From: an uncultured Collinsella sp. | GTDB taxonomy: Bacteria; Actinomycetota; Coriobacteriia; Coriobacteriales; Coriobacteriaceae | Direction of reading: 5' to 3' | DNA length: 8,411 bases | Assembly (NCBI GenBank): GCA_902465425.1 | Contig: CABQNA010000054.1 | Span: 1-8,411, forward strand | In this document: positions 5,381 to 8,411 of the stretch, piece by piece | How the letters are laid out: every line of letters starts with the position of its first letter | How positions within the stretch are numbered: the stretch's first letter is position 1 | Position numbers and translations under genes: made by a program | The notes under the pieces: generated by a model | What the model was told of the DNA's origin: nothing | The model's input: the letters and a program-made list of their open reading frames with translations, nothing else | Databases searched by the model: none

Positions 5381-6301
5381 ATGCAAAAGGGAGATGCCAT
5401 GGATGCGGCGGAGCGCTCGGAGCGCATCCCCGATATCGTCATCATCACCGGAATGTCCGGATCGGGCCGCACACAGGCCATGCACGTGTTCGAGGACATG
5501 GGCTATTTTTGCATCGATAACCTGCCTCCGCGTCTCATCGCCCAGCTTGCCGAGCTCGTCGGCATCAATACGGGCGTGGGCAGGCATCTCGCTGTCACCT
5601 GCGACCTGCGCAGCCAGGGCTTGTTCGATGAGCTGCTCGATGCCGTTGCCGCACTCGAGGAGCGCGAGATGAGCTGTGACATCGTGTTTCTCGAGGCCTC
5701 TGATGAGGTGCTGATCCGTCGTTATAGCGAAAACCGCCGCCGCCATCCCATTGCCAAGCCGGGGGAGACGACGGCCGATGCCATTCAGCGCGAGCGCCTT
5801 CAGCTTCAGGGCGTGCGCGACCGAGCCGATATGATTATCGATACGAGCCGTCTGCGCACCTCTGCGCTGCGCAACAAGCTACGCATGGCATTTTCCGAGC
5901 TGTCCGACCAGCAGCTCATGGACGTCCACGTGTTCTCGTTTGGCTTTAAGCACGGCATGCCCGTCGAGGCGGACATTATGATCGACGTCCGCTTCCTGCC
6001 CAATCCGTTCTACGATCCCGAGATGCGCACGATGACCGGTCTCGATAAAAAGGTCTCCGATTTTGTTCTGGACCATCCCAAGACCCAGGAGTTCTGGAAG
6101 GCCTGGACGCAGCTGCTCGATACGGTGATGCCCGGCTATATCGCGGAGGGCAAGCCGCAGCTTTCTATTGCCATCGGTTGCACGGGCGGTCAACACCGTA
6201 GTGTTGCCATCGCCGAGGCCACGGCACGTTATTTGGAAGGCGCTCAGTATCATGTGAGCATCTCCCACCGCGATTTGTCACGCGCCAACACGAAGGCATA
6301 G
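5381..6301 (+). CDS. rapZ: RapZ/YvcJ family nucleotide-binding protein (RNase adapter family)
   Basis: This is a 306-residue member of the RapZ/YvcJ family. In E. coli RapZ binds glucosamine-6-phosphate and delivers a small RNA to RNase E to tune GlmS. In Gram-positive relatives the protein binds and hydrolyses nucleotides, and its role is less clear. The P-loop is GMSGSGRT (24-31), with Arg in place of the usual Lys, as is common in actinobacterial members. GYFCIDNLPP (41-50), CDIVFLEASDEVLIRRY (99-115) and NRRRHP follow. The C-terminal domain has the family hallmarks FGFKHGMP (187-194), DVRFLPNPFY (202-211) and IGCTGGQHRSV (265-275). ATG 5381 has GGGAGG at 6-base spacing. An in-frame ATG at 5399 also has a ribosome site (AAAGGGAG) and would give 300 residues. 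whiA starts 6 bases after the stop. Confidence 0.93.
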   Translation: MQKGDAMDAAERSERIPDIVIITGMSGSGRTQAMHVFEDMGYFCIDNLPPRLIAQLAELVGINTGVGRHLAVTCDLRSQGLFDELLDAVAALEEREMSCDIVFLEASDEVLIRRYSENRRRHPIAKPGETTADAIQRERLQLQGVRDRADMIIDTSRLRTSALRNKLRMAFSELSDQQLMDVHVFSFGFKHGMPVEADIMIDVRFLPNPFYDPEMRTMTGLDKKVSDFVLDHPKTQEFWKAWTQLLDTVMPGYIAEGKPQLSIAIGCTGGQHRSVAIAEATARYLEGAQYHVSISHRDLSRANTKA

Positions 6302-6307
6302 GCCTGC

Positions 6308-7237
6308 ATGTCGTTTACCGCTGAGGTGCGCGACGAGCTCGCGCGCTGCGAACCCGAATGTGAATACTGCGATTTGTCGACGCTTGCCGCCCTGACGCGT
6401 GTGAGCGGTACACTTTCGCTGGCCGGCTCCGGGCGGTATCGTTTGACGGTCGCGACCGAGACGGGCGCCGTCGCGCGCACGATGATTACACTGACGCATC
6501 GCATCCTTAAGCTCAAAACGGAATTCACCGTTCGTAAATCGGTCTTGCATAAGGTTCGAAACTACCTCATCACCTTGCCTGATCAGCCAGACCTGGATAA
6601 GGCTCTGGTGCTGCTGGGTATCCTCGACCGTAGGGGAGGACTTGTCGCCGGCGTGCCCCGACATATCGTTGCCCGTCCCTGCTGTAGACTTGCCTATATC
6701 CGCGGCGCGCTCATCGCGGGCGGCTTCGTGGCCGATCCACGCGGCGATTTTCATTTGGAGATCGCGGTGCAGGGAGAGCAATATGCCAAGGGGCTTTGCG
6801 ATCTGTTGGAGCAGATTGGGGTCCATGCTCGTGTTAATGCACGGCGGGGGTCATATGCCGTGTACATTAAGAGCGCCGAGGAGATCGAGCAGCTCCTAAA
6901 GCTGGTCGGTGCCAAGCGCAGCGTTGCCGAGATCGAGGAAGCGCGCGCGGTCAAATTGGTTAAGAACGACGTAAACCGTCGCGTGAACGCCGAGCTCGCC
7001 AACCAGACCAGAAGCGCCGGTGCTGCCCAACATCAGCTTGCGCTTATCGATGAGCTCGAACAGCGGGGTTTGCGCGACACGCTTCCGGATGCCTTGGCGG
7101 TCTTTTGCGACCTGCGCGAGCGCTATCCCGATCTTTCGCTGCGTGATTTAGGGGAGATGGCTGACCCTCCCTTGTCGAAGTCTGCCCTCTACCATCGTGT
7201 TTTACGGCTTGAAAAGCTCATTGAAGCAAACAAGTAG
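6308..7237 (+). CDS. whiA: DNA-binding protein WhiA
   Basis: This is a 309-residue WhiA protein. In Streptomyces WhiA activates sporulation and cell-division genes together with WhiB; in other Gram-positive bacteria it affects division and chromosome segregation. The start MSFTAEVRDEL is the family's usual N-terminus. The homing-endonuclease-like domain includes CCRLAYIRGALIAGGFVADP (125-144) and the HLEI strand. VKNDVNRRVNAELAN (218-232) is the conserved linker. The C-terminal helix-turn-helix spans about 259-306, with LPDALAVFCDLRERYP and DPPLSKSALYHR (286-297). It is set 6 bases after rapZ with only a weak AAGG (6293-6296) as ribosome site, so it is probably co-transcribed and translationally coupled with rapZ. 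The yvcK/CofD-like gene often found between the two is missing here. A non-sporulating gut actinobacterium would use WhiA for something other than sporulation. Confidence 0.95.
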   Translation: MSFTAEVRDELARCEPECEYCDLSTLAALTRVSGTLSLAGSGRYRLTVATETGAVARTMITLTHRILKLKTEFTVRKSVLHKVRNYLITLPDQPDLDKALVLLGILDRRGGLVAGVPRHIVARPCCRLAYIRGALIAGGFVADPRGDFHLEIAVQGEQYAKGLCDLLEQIGVHARVNARRGSYAVYIKSAEEIEQLLKLVGAKRSVAEIEEARAVKLVKNDVNRRVNAELANQTRSAGAAQHQLALIDELEQRGLRDTLPDALAVFCDLRERYPDLSLRDLGEMADPPLSKSALYHRVLRLEKLIEANK

Positions 7238-7312
7238 TTTAAAGTATCGACTTATATACGGATTTAGCTGCTACTTTATTCTTTAAAGCGTTTTAACGCA
7301 AATTTGCTTTTC

Positions 7313-7336
7313 AATTTCGAGCATTCTCGTGAAATT
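7313..7336 (+). promoter_or_regulatory. Inverted repeat overlapping the gap -35 region (candidate operator)
   Basis: AATTTCGAG (7313-7321) and CTCGTGAAATT (7326-7336) form an inverted repeat around CATT, with two extra bases (GT) in the right arm. It overlaps the proposed -35 box at 7329-7334, a usual place for a repressor site. It could also simply be an RNA hairpin at the end of the whiA message. Confidence 0.35.
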
Positions 7337-7358
7337 CAAGTCAAAAAAAAGGTATATT
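7329..7358 (+). promoter_or_regulatory. Candidate gap promoter
   Basis: TATATT at 7353-7358 is a good -10 box. GTGAAA at 7329-7334, 18 bases upstream, matches four of six positions of the TTGACA -35. An A-tract (7343-7350) lies between them. Transcription would start near 7365, giving a leader of about 65 bases. Position in an AT-rich gap before a highly codon-biased gene supports it. Confidence 0.5.
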
Positions 7359-7378
7359 AGGCGAGTGGTTAGTTTGTG

Positions 7379-7413
7379 GGCCTCAACGGCAGGCGCTGTA
7401 GCTTGCGGGGGCC
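7379..7413 (+). other. Leader hairpin in the gap 5' untranslated region
   Basis: GGCCTC (7379-7384) pairs with GGGGCC (7408-7413). Inside it GCAGGC (7389-7394) pairs with GCTTGC (7401-7406), with one wobble in each helix, around a 6-nt loop. It ends 5 bases before the gap ribosome site AAAGGAG (7419-7425). It may stabilise the abundant gap mRNA; no known riboswitch is recognised. Confidence 0.4.
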
Positions 7414-7430
7414 TTACGAAAGGAGACACA

Positions 7431-8411
7431 ATGGCAGTAAAGGTTGCTATTAACGGCTTCGGTCGCATCGGTCGTCTGGCCTTCCGTCAGATGTTCGGTC
7501 ATGAGGGCTCCGAGATCGTCGCTATCAACGACCTCACCTCTCCCGATATGCTCGCTTACCTGCTGAAGTACGACTCCACGCAGGGCAACTACGCTCGCGA
7601 TCACGAGGTCGTTGCTGGCGAGGATTCCATCACCGTTGACGGCAAGGAGATCAAGATCTACAAGGAGGCCGACGCCAACAACCTGCCTTGGGGCGACCTC
7701 GACGTCGACGTCGTTCTCGAGTGCACCGGCTTCTACACCAGCAAGGCTAAGGCTCAGGCCCACATCAACGCTGGCGCCAAGAAGGTCGTCATCTCCGCTC
7801 CGGCTGGCAGCGATCTGCCCACCATCGTGTACAACGTCAACCATGAGACGCTGACCGCTGAGGACAACATCATCTCCGCTGCTTCCTGCACCACCAACTG
7901 CCTCGCCCCGATGGCCAAGGGTCTGAACGACTTCGCTCCCATCGTGTCCGGCATCATGACCACCATTCACGCCTGGACTGGCGACCAGATGCCGCTCGAC
8001 GGCCCGCAGCGCAAGGGCAACAAGCGTCGTAGCCGCGCCTGCGCCGTCAACATCGTCCCCAACACCACCGGTGCTGCCAAGGCTATCGGCCTGGTTCTCC
8101 CCGAGCTCAACGGTAAGCTCATCGGTGCCGCCCAGCGCGTCCCGACGCCGACCGGCTCCATCACCAACCTCTACGCTGTCGTTGACAAGAAGGTCACCGT
8201 CGACGAGGTCAACGCTGCTATGAAGGCCTACGCTGCCACCATCTCCGAGACCTTCGGTTACAACGAGGACGACATCGTCTCCACCGACATCATCGGCGAG
8301 ACCCACGGCTCCATCTTCGACGCCACTCAGACCATGTGCTCTGACCTCGGCAACGGCCAGACCCTCGTTCAGGTCACCTCTTGGTACGACAACGAGAACT
8401 CCTACACCTCT
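7431..8411 (+). CDS. gap: Glyceraldehyde-3-phosphate dehydrogenase, type I (3' end outside window)
   Basis: These 327 residues of a protein normally about 335-340 long run open to the window edge. The enzyme oxidises glyceraldehyde-3-phosphate to 1,3-bisphosphoglycerate in glycolysis. INGFGRIGR (7-15) is the Rossmann NAD motif, and Asp34 in INDLTSP is the acidic residue that favours NAD over NADP. The catalytic Cys153 lies in SAASCTTNCLAP (149-160), with His180 in TTIHAW. VPTPTGS (238-244) binds substrate phosphate. SWYDNENSY near the end is the conserved C-terminal signature, so only about ten residues are missing. ATG 7431 has AAAGGAG at 7419-7425. Very strong codon bias fits a highly expressed glycolytic enzyme. 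whiA followed by gap is a common order in Gram-positive bacteria. Its own promoter is likely at 7329-7358. Confidence 0.97.
   Translation, partial: MAVKVAINGFGRIGRLAFRQMFGHEGSEIVAINDLTSPDMLAYLLKYDSTQGNYARDHEVVAGEDSITVDGKEIKIYKEADANNLPWGDLDVDVVLECTGFYTSKAKAQAHINAGAKKVVISAPAGSDLPTIVYNVNHETLTAEDNIISAASCTTNCLAPMAKGLNDFAPIVSGIMTTIHAWTGDQMPLDGPQRKGNKRRSRACAVNIVPNTTGAAKAIGLVLPELNGKLIGAAQRVPTPTGSITNLYAVVDKKVTVDEVNAAMKAYAATISETFGYNEDDIVSTDIIGETHGSIFDATQTMCSDLGNGQTLVQVTSWYDNENSYTS

Larger units (their letters stand above)
7238..7430 (+). other. AT-rich intergenic region between whiA and gap
   Basis: This 193-base gap is clearly richer in A/T than the rest of the window up to about 7360. Its first part has weak dyads such as AAAGC (7285-7289) with GCTTT (7306-7310), next to T-rich runs. 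These could form a poor terminator for whiA, but none is convincing. The second part holds the gap promoter, an inverted repeat and a structured leader, listed separately. No small gene is supported. Confidence 0.7.

Noticed and set aside
7365..7430. In-frame GTG 7365 extending gap upstream, or a leader peptide
   Set aside because: GAPDH normally begins with the MAVKVAINGFGRIG-type N-terminus at 7431, which has a strong ribosome site; the extension has none.
7383..8306. Long minus-strand open frame (307 aa) opposite gap
   Set aside because: It is a shadow of the highly biased gap codons, rich in Val, Gly and Asp, with no family motif.
1..8411. CRISPR arrays, insertion sequences, integrases, tRNA or rRNA
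   Set aside because: No spaced direct repeats, transposase or integrase motifs, or recognisable RNA gene were seen.

Overview
The window looks like chromosome from a high-GC, Gram-positive gut actinobacterium of the class Coriobacteriia, most likely Collinsella or a close relative. This is inferred from the C/G-ending codon use, the clear AGGAG-type ribosome binding sites, the sialic acid catabolic genes and the rapZ-whiA-gap order; no database was searched. All eight genes lie on the + strand.

Positions 1-5279 hold a sialic acid (amino sugar) utilisation locus. It starts with the 3' end of an Opp/Dpp-type ABC transporter ATPase. Next come two tandem, overlapping acetyl-xylan-esterase-family proteins. 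The first has a complete Ser-Asp-His triad. The second is shorter and has glycine in place of the nucleophilic serine. They are followed by a DapA/NanA-family aldolase (likely N-acetylneuraminate lyase), a ROK sugar kinase (likely ManNAc kinase, NanK) and NanE (ManNAc-6-P 2-epimerase). Read together, the genes suggest uptake of sialic acid or a sialoside, removal of O-acetyl groups, cleavage to ManNAc plus pyruvate, phosphorylation, and epimerisation to GlcNAc-6-P. No nagA, nagB, sialidase or regulator gene lies in the window.

Positions 5280-7237 hold rapZ and whiA, six bases apart. In many Gram-positive bacteria a yvcK/CofD-like gene sits between them; here it is absent. Positions 7238-7430 are an AT-rich promoter and leader region for gap (GAPDH), which runs off the right end.

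Structured intergenic DNA is the most notable non-coding feature. There is a 10-bp hairpin at 442-469, a 110-nt in-register palindrome at 3313-3422 after nanA, and a 98-nt hairpin with a UUCG tetraloop at 4470-4567 between nanK and nanE. A terminator lies at 5331-5368 before rapZ. No stretch over 300 bases lacks a gene. I saw no tRNA, rRNA, CRISPR array, insertion sequence or phage gene.
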